From: Cronobacter dublinensis subsp. dublinensis LMG 23823
GTDB lineage: Bacteria > Pseudomonadota > Gammaproteobacteria > Enterobacterales > Enterobacteriaceae
Direction: 5' to 3'
DNA length: 64,000 bases
NCBI RefSeq assembly: GCF_001277235.1
Contig: NZ_CP012266.1
Span: 1,426,001 to 1,490,000, forward strand
Position 1 is the first letter of the stretch. Every line of letters starts with the position of its first letter. The notes beneath the pieces are model-generated. The model had not been told where the DNA came from, did not search any database, and saw only the letters and a list, made by a program, of their open reading frames with translations. The position numbers were made by a program, and so were the translations under genes. This document shows positions 16,614-24,661 of this stretch, piece after piece.

Positions 16614-18340
16614 TGTCGATGCTCCTTATCCCATGCTTCAATCAGGCGGATAAACGCGTCTTCCATCGTCGGTTCGTCGTCACGCTCACGCGCCGCCTGG
16701 CGCTTTAAATCATCCGGCGTGCCGCTGGCGATAAGCTTGCCGTGGTAAACCAGCCCGATGCGGTCGCAGTACTCCGCCTCATCCATAAAGTGCGTGGTGA
16801 CCATCACCGTCACCCCTTTTTCCGGCATGCTGTTGATATGTCGCCAGAACTCGCGGCGGGTCAGCGGATCGACGCCGGAGGTCGGTTCGTCGAGAAACAG
16901 AATGTCCGGCTCGTGCATCAGCGCGCAGGCCAGCGCCAGACGCTGCTTAAAGCCGAGCGGCAGCGCGTCCGTCGGCTGGCTGGCGATGCTGTTAAGCCCG
17001 AACGCCTCGCTCATGCGCGCCATTTTCTCCTGCTGCGCCCGGCCACGCAGCCCGTAGACGCCGGAGAAAAAGCGTAAGTTCTGCTCAACGGTCAGGTTGC
17101 CGTAGAGCGAGAATTTCTGCGCCATATAGCCAAGCCGCTGGCGCGCCTTCCCGGAGTCGGTTTTTAAATCGAGCCCCAGCACCAGCGCCTGGCCGTCGCT
17201 CGGCTTCAGCAGGCCGCACATCATCTTGAACGTGGTAGATTTACCCGCGCCGTTCGGCCCCAGCAGGCCAAAAATCTCGCCGCGCCGCACGGTGAAATTC
17301 ACCCGATCGGTCGCCGTAAAATCGCCGAAGGTTTTGGTGAGTTCGCGCGCCTCAATAACCACATCGTCGCGGCTGCCGGGGATATCATGCAGGATGGCGC
17401 CGAGCGGTGATTCGCGCAGCGCAGCGCCGCCCGCCAGATCGATAAACGCATCCTCGAAGCGCGGCGCGGTGTCGCGCAGCGTGGTGTCGGGCAGGGCATG
17501 AAGTGGGCCTGCGTCAGCGCCTTCTTTTACTATCACCCTTACCGCCGCGCCCTGAATGGTGGCGTCGCCCACGCCCGGCAGTTGCATCACCTCGCGCAGC
17601 AGGGCGCGGTTGTCGCCGCCACTGCGACGCAGCAGCAGGCTGCGGCCCGCCATTTTTTCGGTCAGCGCCTGCGGCGCGCCCTGATACAACAGTTCGCCTT
17701 CGTTCAGCAGCAGCACCTCGCGGCACTGTTCGGCTTCGTCGAGATAAGAGGTGCTCCAGAGGATAAGCATCCCGTCGCCTGCCAGCGCGTGCACCATCTG
17801 CCACAGCTCACGGCGCGAAATCGGGTCGACCCCGACGCCCGGTTCATCAAGCAGCAGCACTTTCGGCTGGCCCACCAGCGTACAGGCGAGTCCCAGCTTT
17901 TGCTTCATGCCGCCGGAGAGCTTACCCGCGAGCCGCCCGGTAAACGGGCCGAGCGCGGTGAATTCCAGCAGCCGCGCGAAGGTCTCCTGGCGCGCAGGCC
18001 CGGTGACGCTGCGCAAATCGGCATACAGGTTCAGGTTCTCCTGCACGGTGAGATCTTCATACAGCCCAAACTTTTGCGGCATGTACCCGAGCACCGCGTG
18101 CAGGGCGTTTTCCTGGGTTATCGGATCAAGCCCCAGTACCCGCACGCGGCCCTCATCAGGGCGCATTAGCCCCGCGAGAATACGCATCAGCGTGGTTTTA
18201 CCCGCGCCGTCCGGGCCCACCAGCCCGGTAACGCTGCCAGCCTGAACCGTCACGCTGAGCGGCGCGACGGCGGGCTTTGCGAGGCCCGCAAAGCGTTTGA
18301 CCAGGCCATCAAGCACGATGCTGTCGTTAGCGGCTGCCAT
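16610..18340 (-). CDS. ybhF: Duplicated ABC exporter ATPase YbhF
   Basis: The predicted protein has 576 residues with two ATP-binding domains in one chain. Domain 1 has Walker A GPDGAGKTT, signature LSGGMKQKLG and Walker B LLLDEP. Domain 2 has Walker A GPNGAGKST and Walker B LFLDEP, but its signature reads LPLGFKQRL instead of LSGGQ. One of the two ATP sites is therefore probably weak, which is common in tandem ATPases. It powers the YbhR-YbhS permease. It overlaps ybhG upstream by 14 bases and ybhS downstream by four. Confidence 0.95.
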   Translation of the reverse strand: MAAANDSIVLDGLVKRFAGLAKPAVAPLSVTVQAGSVTGLVGPDGAGKTTLMRILAGLMRPDEGRVRVLGLDPITQENALHAVLGYMPQKFGLYEDLTVQENLNLYADLRSVTGPARQETFARLLEFTALGPFTGRLAGKLSGGMKQKLGLACTLVGQPKVLLLDEPGVGVDPISRRELWQMVHALAGDGMLILWSTSYLDEAEQCREVLLLNEGELLYQGAPQALTEKMAGRSLLLRRSGGDNRALLREVMQLPGVGDATIQGAAVRVIVKEGADAGPLHALPDTTLRDTAPRFEDAFIDLAGGAALRESPLGAILHDIPGSRDDVVIEARELTKTFGDFTATDRVNFTVRRGEIFGLLGPNGAGKSTTFKMMCGLLKPSDGQALVLGLDLKTDSGKARQRLGYMAQKFSLYGNLTVEQNLRFFSGVYGLRGRAQQEKMARMSEAFGLNSIASQPTDALPLGFKQRLALACALMHEPDILFLDEPTSGVDPLTRREFWRHINSMPEKGVTVMVTTHFMDEAEYCDRIGLVYHGKLIASGTPDDLKRQAARERDDEPTMEDAFIRLIEAWDKEHRQ

Positions 18341-19328
18341 CCGCGGCCTCGTCGTGAAAACGTAGCGTCACCGGCATCCCCTGGCGCAGCGCGTTGTCGG
18401 CGTCGGTGACGATAATGCGCAGGCGGTAGACCAGATCGGTGCGCAGATCTTCGGTTTCGACGCTTTTAGGCGTGAACTCGGCGGTCGGCGACACAAAGCC
18501 GATTTTGCCGTGGTATGGCTTATCGGGGCGGCTGTCGGTGTAGAGCAGCAGCTCGCGCCCCGGCGTGGCGCGGCCGAGGTTTGCTTCGTCAATATAGGCG
18601 CGCACCCAGACCGGGCGGGTCAGCGAGAGGGTAAAAACGGTGCTGCCCGCGTTCAGCATCGCGCCCGGCTCGACGGCGCGCGTCAGCACGGTGCCGTCGG
18701 CGGGCGAGACGAGGCGCGCGTCTTCAGCGTCAAGCTGCGCCTGCGCGAGCTGGGCCTGCGCCTGTTCAAGGCTCGCCTGGGCCTGGGCGATTTCCTGCGG
18801 ACGGTTGCCCGCGCGGTACTGGCTGAGCTTATCCTGGGCGGATTTCAGCTGCGCCTGCGCCTGATCGCGCGCGGAGCGGGCGTTCTCCAGATCGTTGGCG
18901 GAGACCACTTTAGTGCGCCACAGCCCCTGCTGGCGCTGGTAGAAGTTCTGCGCGTAGTCATAAGCGGCCTGCGCCTGACGCACCGCGGCGGCGGCCTGCG
19001 CAATCTCTTCATCGCGAAAGCCCGCCACCGTGAGCTCATACTTCGCCCGCGCGGCGGCCACGTTCGCCCCGGCCTGACGCAGCGCGTTTTGCAGCGGGGC
19101 CGGGTCGAGCTCGCCAAGCGGCTGCCCGGCGCGCACGGCGTCGCCCTCATCTACAGCAAGCGACGCCAGACGGCCGCCCACGCGGAAACTGAGATTGACG
19201 GTGCGAATATCCACGTTGCCGTAAAGCGTCAGCGGCGTATGGCGGGCCGCATACCAGCGCCACCCGGCGACACCGGCGACCATCGCCGCCGCCAGCAGTA
19301 TCAGCAGCACGAGGCGTTTTTTATTCAT
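18327..19328 (-). CDS. ybhG: HlyD-type membrane fusion protein YbhG
   Basis: The predicted protein has 333 residues: an N-terminal membrane anchor (about 5-23), a split lipoyl domain starting at NVDIRTVNLSFRVGGRL, a long alpha-helical hairpin rich in Ala and Gln (about 95-205), and a beta-barrel domain. It links the YbhFSR exporter to an outer membrane channel. I choose the ATG at 19328 (MNKKRL...), which removes a 29-residue extension that would run into the cecR gene. The start overlaps the cecR stop by eight bases, so all five genes are co-transcribed from the cecR promoter. Confidence 0.94.
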   Translation of the reverse strand: MNKKRLVLLILLAAAMVAGVAGWRWYAARHTPLTLYGNVDIRTVNLSFRVGGRLASLAVDEGDAVRAGQPLGELDPAPLQNALRQAGANVAAARAKYELTVAGFRDEEIAQAAAAVRQAQAAYDYAQNFYQRQQGLWRTKVVSANDLENARSARDQAQAQLKSAQDKLSQYRAGNRPQEIAQAQASLEQAQAQLAQAQLDAEDARLVSPADGTVLTRAVEPGAMLNAGSTVFTLSLTRPVWVRAYIDEANLGRATPGRELLLYTDSRPDKPYHGKIGFVSPTAEFTPKSVETEDLRTDLVYRLRIIVTDADNALRQGMPVTLRFHDEAADGSR

Positions 19329-20019
19329 CACATAAGCTCCCTGAAAGACCCGCGAGGATCCAGTCGATATGCAGCGACACGACCCGGTAGATTTGCGCCG
19401 CTTTGTCGTCGTCAAACTGCTGCCAGCCTGCGCGCAGCAGGATGGTCTCGCGCCCGAGACGAAACGCGAGGATCTCGCCTATCAGCGCATGGGTATGCAG
19501 CACGGTGTCGGTGGCCTGCGGATCCGCGCCGGTCAGGCGGGCGATGAGCCGGGTAAAGTGGTGATGCAGCGGCGCTATCACCTGATCGTGGATCAACTGA
19601 TACGCAGGCGAAGGGGAGAGCTGCTCGCGGGAGATAAATTTGCTCAGGCTCAGCGTCTCGTCGGCGGTCATCAGTTGGATCATCTGGCGACAGGCGTCGT
19701 CTATCAGCGCCCGCATCGCGCGCGCTTCGGGCTGCGGCTGGTTCAACAGCGCTTCGGCGGCGGCGGCGTGCGGCGCAAAATGCGCATGGATAAAGTCGGC
19801 TATCCACTGCGCAGAGGCCATGTAGAGATCTTCTTTCGAGCCGAAATAGTAAGGGATCGCGGCGATGTTCTGCCCGGCGGCGGCGGCAATATCCCGCGTG
19901 GTGGCGTGCAGACCATATTCGCCGAACTGATTGATGGCGGCGCTGATGAGCTTCTCTTTGGCCTGTTCGCCGCGCGAAGTGGGCGGCGTGGTGGCGAGCG
20001 ACATATCGATGCGGTCCAT
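19321..20019 (-). CDS. cecR: TetR-family repressor CecR (YbiH)
   Basis: The predicted protein has up to 232 residues. The N-terminal TetR helix-turn-helix is clear (GEYGLHATTRDIAAAAGQNIAAIPYYFGSKEDLY, about residues 33-66), and the C-terminal half is a ligand-binding domain. In E. coli CecR represses rhlE and its own operon with ybhGFSR and affects cefoperazone and chloramphenicol sensitivity. The start is uncertain: ATG 20019 has no ribosome site and begins five bases from a 20-bp palindrome, while ATG 20004 (MSLATT) has a GGA about ten bases upstream. First gene of the operon cecR-ybhG-F-S-R. Confidence 0.92.
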   Translation of the reverse strand: MDRIDMSLATTPPTSRGEQAKEKLISAAINQFGEYGLHATTRDIAAAAGQNIAAIPYYFGSKEDLYMASAQWIADFIHAHFAPHAAAAEALLNQPQPEARAMRALIDDACRQMIQLMTADETLSLSKFISREQLSPSPAYQLIHDQVIAPLHHHFTRLIARLTGADPQATDTVLHTHALIGEILAFRLGRETILLRAGWQQFDDDKAAQIYRVVSLHIDWILAGLSGSLCDE

Positions 20020-20024
20020 AAAAA

Positions 20025-20044
20025 TTAATCAATCGATTGATTAA
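20025..20044. promoter_or_regulatory. Perfect palindromic operator between cecR and rhlE
   Basis: TTAATCAATCGATTGATTAA is a perfect 20-bp palindrome five bases before the first possible cecR start and about 200 bases before divergent rhlE. TetR proteins bind such sites next to their own genes, so it is very probably the CecR operator; that assignment is inferred from position and symmetry. Confidence 0.8.
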
Positions 20045-20244
20045 CTTTATGGCTAAAAAGTGAGCCTGTCGAGGCCATGAAACCCCCAATCATGGCCCTG
20101 ACGCGAGAATTTATGCGGTAGCTCACAAAAACTGTTACACTGCGCCTCTTAGCGACATTGTGGTTTGTGTCCCCTCTCCGGCCAGACGGCCATTAGACTC
20201 CCTGAAACTACACCCTTTGCGGTCGGGACGAGTCAGGAATAATT

Positions 20245-21651
20245 ATGTCTTTTGATTCACTGGGCTTAAGCCCTGAGATCCTGCGCGCCATTGCCGAGCA
20301 GGGTTACAATGAACCGACTCCGATCCAACGCCAGGCCATTCCGGTTGTGCTTTCAGGCAAAGATTTGATGGCCAGTGCCCAGACCGGCACCGGCAAAACC
20401 GCAGGCTTCACGCTGCCGCTGCTGCAGCGCCTGACCACCAGTCAGCCGCACCCGCAGGGCCGTCGCCCGGTGCGCGCGCTGATCCTGACCCCGACGCGCG
20501 AACTGGCAGCCCAGGTAGGCGAGAACGTGCGCGAATACAGCAAATATCTCGATATCCGCTCGCTGGTGGTATTTGGCGGCGTGAGCATCAACCCGCAGAT
20601 GATGAAACTGCGCGGCGGCGTGGATGTGCTTATCGCCACCCCTGGCCGTCTGCTGGATCTTGAACACCAGAACGCGGTGAAACTCGACCAGGTCGAAGTG
20701 CTGGTGCTCGACGAAGCCGACCGCATGCTCGACATGGGCTTTATTCACGACATTCGCCGCGTGCTGGCGAAGCTGCCGGCGAAGCGTCAGAACCTGCTGT
20801 TCTCCGCGACCTTCTCCGACGACATCAAAGCGCTGGCGGAAAAACTGCTGCGCAACCCGGAAGAAGTGGCCGTGGCACGCCGCAACACCGCCTCCGGGCA
20901 GGTGACGCAGCATGTGCATTTCGTTGATAAAAAACGCAAGCGGGAACTGCTTTCTTACCTGATTGGCGATGGCAACTGGCAGCAGGTGCTGGTATTTACC
21001 CGTACCAAACATGGCGCTAACCATCTTGCCGAGCAGCTGAACAAAGACGGCATCACCGCCGCGGCTATCCACGGCAACAAGAGCCAGGGCGCCCGTACCC
21101 GCGCGCTGGCGGACTTCAAAACCGGCGGCATTCGCGTGCTGGTGGCGACCGATATCGCCGCGCGCGGTATTGATATCGAAGAGCTGCCGCACGTAGTGAA
21201 CTATGAGCTGCCGAACGTGCCGGAAGATTACGTTCACCGTATCGGCCGTACCGGGCGTGCTGCCGCGACCGGCGAGGCGCTCTCGCTGGTGTGCGTCGAC
21301 GAGCACAAACTGCTGCGCGATATCGAACGTGTGCTGAAGCGCGAAATTCCGCGTATGGCTATCCCGGGCTACGAGCCAGACCCGTCTATCCCGGCGGAGC
21401 CTATCGTTAACGGTCGGCAGGGCGGTCGTGGCGGACGTGGTGGTCAGGGCGGCGGTGGTCGTAGTCAGGGCCAGCCGCGTCGTCAGGATGGCGAAGGTAA
21501 TCGTCCGTCAGGTGAGCGTTCGCGTCGTCAGGGCGGTGAAGGCAATCGTCCGTCAGGCGACCGTCCGCGTCGTCCGGGCGGCGAGAGCAACCGTCCGGCA
21601 GGCGCGAAGCCGCGCACCCGTCGCGCGCCGCGTAAGGCGTCCGGGGAGTAA
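20245..21651 (+). CDS. rhlE: ATP-dependent RNA helicase RhlE
   Basis: The predicted protein has 468 residues and is a DEAD-box helicase that tunes ribosome assembly and RNA turnover. Motifs in order: F-x-x-L-G-L with the Q-motif PTPIQRQAIP (25-34), Walker A AQTGTGKT (45-52), PTRELAAQV, GGVSINPQ, TPGRLLD, DEAD (about 155), SAT, and the C-terminal HRIGRTGR. The last about 75 residues are a basic Gly/Arg-rich tail with three near-repeats of a GEGNRPSGERSRRQG-type unit, probably for RNA binding. It is divergent from cecR and likely under CecR control. The mRNA ends at a terminator made by a dispersed repeat. Confidence 0.96.
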   Translation: MSFDSLGLSPEILRAIAEQGYNEPTPIQRQAIPVVLSGKDLMASAQTGTGKTAGFTLPLLQRLTTSQPHPQGRRPVRALILTPTRELAAQVGENVREYSKYLDIRSLVVFGGVSINPQMMKLRGGVDVLIATPGRLLDLEHQNAVKLDQVEVLVLDEADRMLDMGFIHDIRRVLAKLPAKRQNLLFSATFSDDIKALAEKLLRNPEEVAVARRNTASGQVTQHVHFVDKKRKRELLSYLIGDGNWQQVLVFTRTKHGANHLAEQLNKDGITAAAIHGNKSQGARTRALADFKTGGIRVLVATDIAARGIDIEELPHVVNYELPNVPEDYVHRIGRTGRAAATGEALSLVCVDEHKLLRDIERVLKREIPRMAIPGYEPDPSIPAEPIVNGRQGGRGGRGGQGGGGRSQGQPRRQDGEGNRPSGERSRRQGGEGNRPSGDRPRRPGGESNRPAGAKPRTRRAPRKASGE

Positions 21652-21674
21652 TTCACCGACGTCGCCAGCGTATC

Positions 21675-21710
21675 AGGGTGGGTAAGCGTAAGCTTATCCA
21701 CCCTTTTTTT
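21675..21710 (+). terminator. rhlE terminator formed by a dispersed palindromic repeat
   Basis: GGGTGGGTAAGC-GTA-AGCTTATCCACCC, an imperfect stem of about 12 bp, is followed by seven T residues. The stem is a member of the repeat family found at five intergenic places in the window (copy 5). Confidence 0.88.
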
Positions 21711-21731
21711 ATGGCGCAGAGATGACGAGAT

Positions 21732-21760
21732 GGCGGGTGCGCTGCGCTTATCCGCCCTAC
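21732..21760. repeat. Dispersed palindromic repeat, copy 6
   Basis: GGCGGGTGCGCTGCGCTTAT then CCGCCCTAC, 22 bases past the rhlE terminator and 17 bases before the end of the convergent glycosidase gene. Together with copy 5 it forms the inverted pair of this site. Confidence 0.8.
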
Positions 21761-21776
21761 ATCTCTGCCTGGCGTG

Positions 21777-23168
21777 TTAAAGCTGCTCGCCGTGGCTTGC
21801 GATCACCTGCTGGTACCACGCGAAACTGCGCTTTTTACGCCGCGCCAGGGTGCCGTTGCCGTCATTGTCTTTATCGACATAAACAAACCCGTAGCGCTTT
21901 TTCATCTCGCCCGTGCCGGCGCTGACGATATCAATAGGCCCCCACCAGGTGTAACCCATGATGTCGCAGCCATCCGCCACCGCTTCGGCCATCTGCTGGA
22001 TGTGCGCGCGGCCATAGGCGATACGCGCCTCGTCGTTAAACTCACCGTGTTCATCGGCAATATCCTCGCCGCCGTAGCCATTCTCCACGATAAACAGCGG
22101 CTTCTCGTAACGGTCGCTAAGCTCGTTGCACACCAGCCGCAGCCCGACCGGGTCAATCGGCCAGCCCCACGCGGTCTTCTCCAGATACGGATTATCATCG
22201 CCCATCGCGCCGCCGGTATCGACGCGCAGCTGCGCGCCCGCGCGGTGCAGTACGCTGCGATAATAGCTAAAGCCGAGATAATCCGACGGGTATTGCGCCA
22301 GCAGTTCGGTATCGCCGGGGTGAATATCCAGCGCAATTCCGTTATCGCGAAACAGCCGCCTGGCGTACGCCGGGTAGTGGCCGCGCATCATCACGTCGGC
22401 ATAAAACAGCGAGCGGCGGCGCAGCTGGTACGTCCCGAACACGTCGTCCGGGTGGCAGGTCGCCGGGTAGACGGTGCTGAGCGACAGCATACAGCCGATT
22501 TTCGCCTGCGGGATAATCTCGTGGCACAGCTTATTGGCAAGCGCATTGGCGACAAACTGGTGATGGTTCGCCTGGTAAATCTCCTGCGCCGACGCGTCCG
22601 GGGCTACTGCGCCGGTCGCGAAGGGGATGCGGTTCATGTTGTTCAGCTCGTTAAAGGTCATCCAGTATTTGACCTTATGCTGATAGCGGCGAAACACCGT
22701 CTCGCAGTAGCGGGTAAAGAACGCGATAAGCGCGCGGTTCTTCCAGCCGCCGTACTCCTCAAACAGCGCCAGCGGCGTTTCGTAGTGGGAGAGCGTAATC
22801 ACCGGCTCAATGCCATATTTCAGCAGCTCGTCAAACAGCGCGTCATAGAACGCGAGCCCCGCCTCGTTCGGCTCTGTCTCATCGCCGCGCGGGAAAATAC
22901 GCGACCAGGCAATCGAGGTGCGAAAACACTGAAAGCCCATTTCGGCGAACAGCGCCACGTCTTCTTTATAGCGATGATAAAAATCGATGGCCTCGTGGCT
23001 TGCGTAATAAAGTGACGGATCGACCGCCGCGTCGTGCCTGCCGGAGATAATGCCGCCGCGCACCACGTCAGCGATGGACGGCCCTTTGCCGTCTTCATTC
23101 CACGCCCCTTCGGCCTGATTCGCGGCAATCGCGCCGCCCCATAAAAAGTGTTCCGGAAATGCTGCCAT
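21777..23168 (-). CDS. GH1 6-phospho-beta-glucosidase (first of two)
   Basis: The predicted protein has 463 residues in glycoside hydrolase family 1. It should split phosphorylated beta-glucosides brought in by the neighbouring PTS permease into glucose-6-phosphate and an aglycone. The acid/base glutamate is in WMTFNE (Glu174) and the nucleophile in FIVENG (Glu362). The SAGTGEMKKRYGF stretch near the C-terminus carries the Ser-Lys-Tyr set that binds the 6-phosphate in this family. It lies nine bases after the second GH1 gene and is last in the operon. Related to BglA/AscB/BglB; the exact substrate is not readable. Confidence 0.92.
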   Translation of the reverse strand: MAAFPEHFLWGGAIAANQAEGAWNEDGKGPSIADVVRGGIISGRHDAAVDPSLYYASHEAIDFYHRYKEDVALFAEMGFQCFRTSIAWSRIFPRGDETEPNEAGLAFYDALFDELLKYGIEPVITLSHYETPLALFEEYGGWKNRALIAFFTRYCETVFRRYQHKVKYWMTFNELNNMNRIPFATGAVAPDASAQEIYQANHHQFVANALANKLCHEIIPQAKIGCMLSLSTVYPATCHPDDVFGTYQLRRRSLFYADVMMRGHYPAYARRLFRDNGIALDIHPGDTELLAQYPSDYLGFSYYRSVLHRAGAQLRVDTGGAMGDDNPYLEKTAWGWPIDPVGLRLVCNELSDRYEKPLFIVENGYGGEDIADEHGEFNDEARIAYGRAHIQQMAEAVADGCDIMGYTWWGPIDIVSAGTGEMKKRYGFVYVDKDNDGNGTLARRKKRSFAWYQQVIASHGEQL

Positions 23169-23177
23169 ATCTGCTCC

Positions 23178-24650
23178 TTACTCGCTGAGATCCGCGCCGT
23201 TCGAGGCGATGACTTTTTTGTACCAGTGGAAACTCTTCTTGCGCGAGCGCGCCTGCGTGCCGTTGCCCATGTCGTCCTGGTCGACATAAATAAAACCGTA
23301 GCGTTTGGAGATCTGCGCGGTGCCGGCGCTCACCACATCAATCGGCCCCCACCAGGTGTACCCAAAGAGCTTCACGCCGTCGGCAATCGCCTCCTGCATC
23401 TGCCCGATATGCTGGCGCAGATACTCAATGCGGTAGTCGTCGTTGATCGAGCCGTCCGGCGCGGGGGTATCCAGCGCGCCGAGGCCGTTTTCGGCGATAA
23501 ACAGCGGCTTCTGGTAGCGGTCGTAAAGCTGGTTTAAGGCCAGGCGCAGCCCTTGCGGGTCAATCTGCCAGCCCCAGTCGCTCTGCGGCAGATACGGGTT
23601 GCGGATGCCGCCGGTAATCAGATTGCCAGTGACGCCTTCCAGCTGCTCCGGGTGCGCGCTGACGGTACTCGACATGTAGTAGCTGAACGACACGTAATCG
23701 ACCGGGTAGAGGCGCAAAATCTCGTCGTCGCCGACGGCTTTTTCGAGCCGGACGTTCTTCCCGGCGAACATCCGTTCGGTCCAGGCCGGGTAATAGCCGC
23801 GCGCCTGGACATCGCTGAAAAACAGCGAGACGCGCTGTTCTTCTTCGCAGGCCTGTAAGTCGTCCGGGTGGCAGGTGTGCGGGTAGAGCATCTGGTAACT
23901 TATCATGCAGCCCACCTGCGAGCCGGGGATTATCTCGTGGCACGCTTTGGTCGCGAGCGCGCTCGCCACAAACTGATGGTGCGCGCCCTGATATTTCGCC
24001 TGCTCCAGATGCGGATGGTTTTCTTCAATCACGCCGACGCTAACGTACGGATGGTGCTTCACGCAGTTGATCTCGTTGAAGGTCATCCAGTATTTGACCT
24101 TCTTGCGATAGCGGGTGAAAACGGCGGTGGCGAAGCGGACGTAGAAATCCACCAGCTGGCGATTGGGCCAGCCGCCGTAGTCGGTCACCAGCGCGAGCGG
24201 CATCTCGTAGTGCGAGAGCGACACAATTGGCTCAATGTTGTGTTTTCGAAGCGTGTCGAAGACGCGGTCGTAGAAGGCGAGGCCCGCTTCGTTCGGTTCG
24301 GTCTCGTCGCCGCGCGGGAAGATGCGCGTCCAGGCGATGGACATGCGAAAGCATTTGAAACCCATCTCGGCGAACAGCGCGATATCCTCTTCATAGCGGT
24401 GATAGAAATCGTTGCCCTTGCGCTTGGGGTAATACTTCGTGCTGGCCGGATCCTGCGCCTCGGCCACCTGACGATGGGTCATGCCGAGCCACTGATCGAG
24501 CCAGCGTTCTTTCGGCGTGCTGACGTCAAAGGTGTAGACGTCAGAGACCGACAACCCTTTGCCGTCGACGTTCCACGCGCCTTCGAGCTGGTTCGCGGCG
24601 GTCGCGCCGCCCCACAGGAAATCCTCAGGAAATGGTTTTGAAAAGGCCAT
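23178..24650 (-). CDS. GH1 6-phospho-beta-glucosidase (second)
   Basis: The predicted protein has 490 residues in family GH1. Acid/base Glu193 is in WMTFNE, nucleophile Glu387 in FIAENG, and the phosphate-binding segment SAGTAQISKRYGF is near the C-terminus. It is about 27 residues longer than its neighbour, mainly in an insert after residue 40 (STPKERWLDQWLGMTHRQV) of the kind seen in AscB/BglA-type enzymes. It sits 11 bases after the PTS gene. Carrying two diverged hydrolases in one operon suggests that the permease brings in more than one beta-glucoside (for example arbutin/salicin and cellobiose-type); that is inference. Confidence 0.92.
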   Translation of the reverse strand: MAFSKPFPEDFLWGGATAANQLEGAWNVDGKGLSVSDVYTFDVSTPKERWLDQWLGMTHRQVAEAQDPASTKYYPKRKGNDFYHRYEEDIALFAEMGFKCFRMSIAWTRIFPRGDETEPNEAGLAFYDRVFDTLRKHNIEPIVSLSHYEMPLALVTDYGGWPNRQLVDFYVRFATAVFTRYRKKVKYWMTFNEINCVKHHPYVSVGVIEENHPHLEQAKYQGAHHQFVASALATKACHEIIPGSQVGCMISYQMLYPHTCHPDDLQACEEEQRVSLFFSDVQARGYYPAWTERMFAGKNVRLEKAVGDDEILRLYPVDYVSFSYYMSSTVSAHPEQLEGVTGNLITGGIRNPYLPQSDWGWQIDPQGLRLALNQLYDRYQKPLFIAENGLGALDTPAPDGSINDDYRIEYLRQHIGQMQEAIADGVKLFGYTWWGPIDVVSAGTAQISKRYGFIYVDQDDMGNGTQARSRKKSFHWYKKVIASNGADLSE

Positions 24651-24661
24651 AGCGTTCTCCC

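Noticed and set aside
21774..23015. 413-codon frame opposite the first GH1 gene
   Set aside because: Antisense shadow of a gene with intact catalytic motifs; composition is not protein-like.
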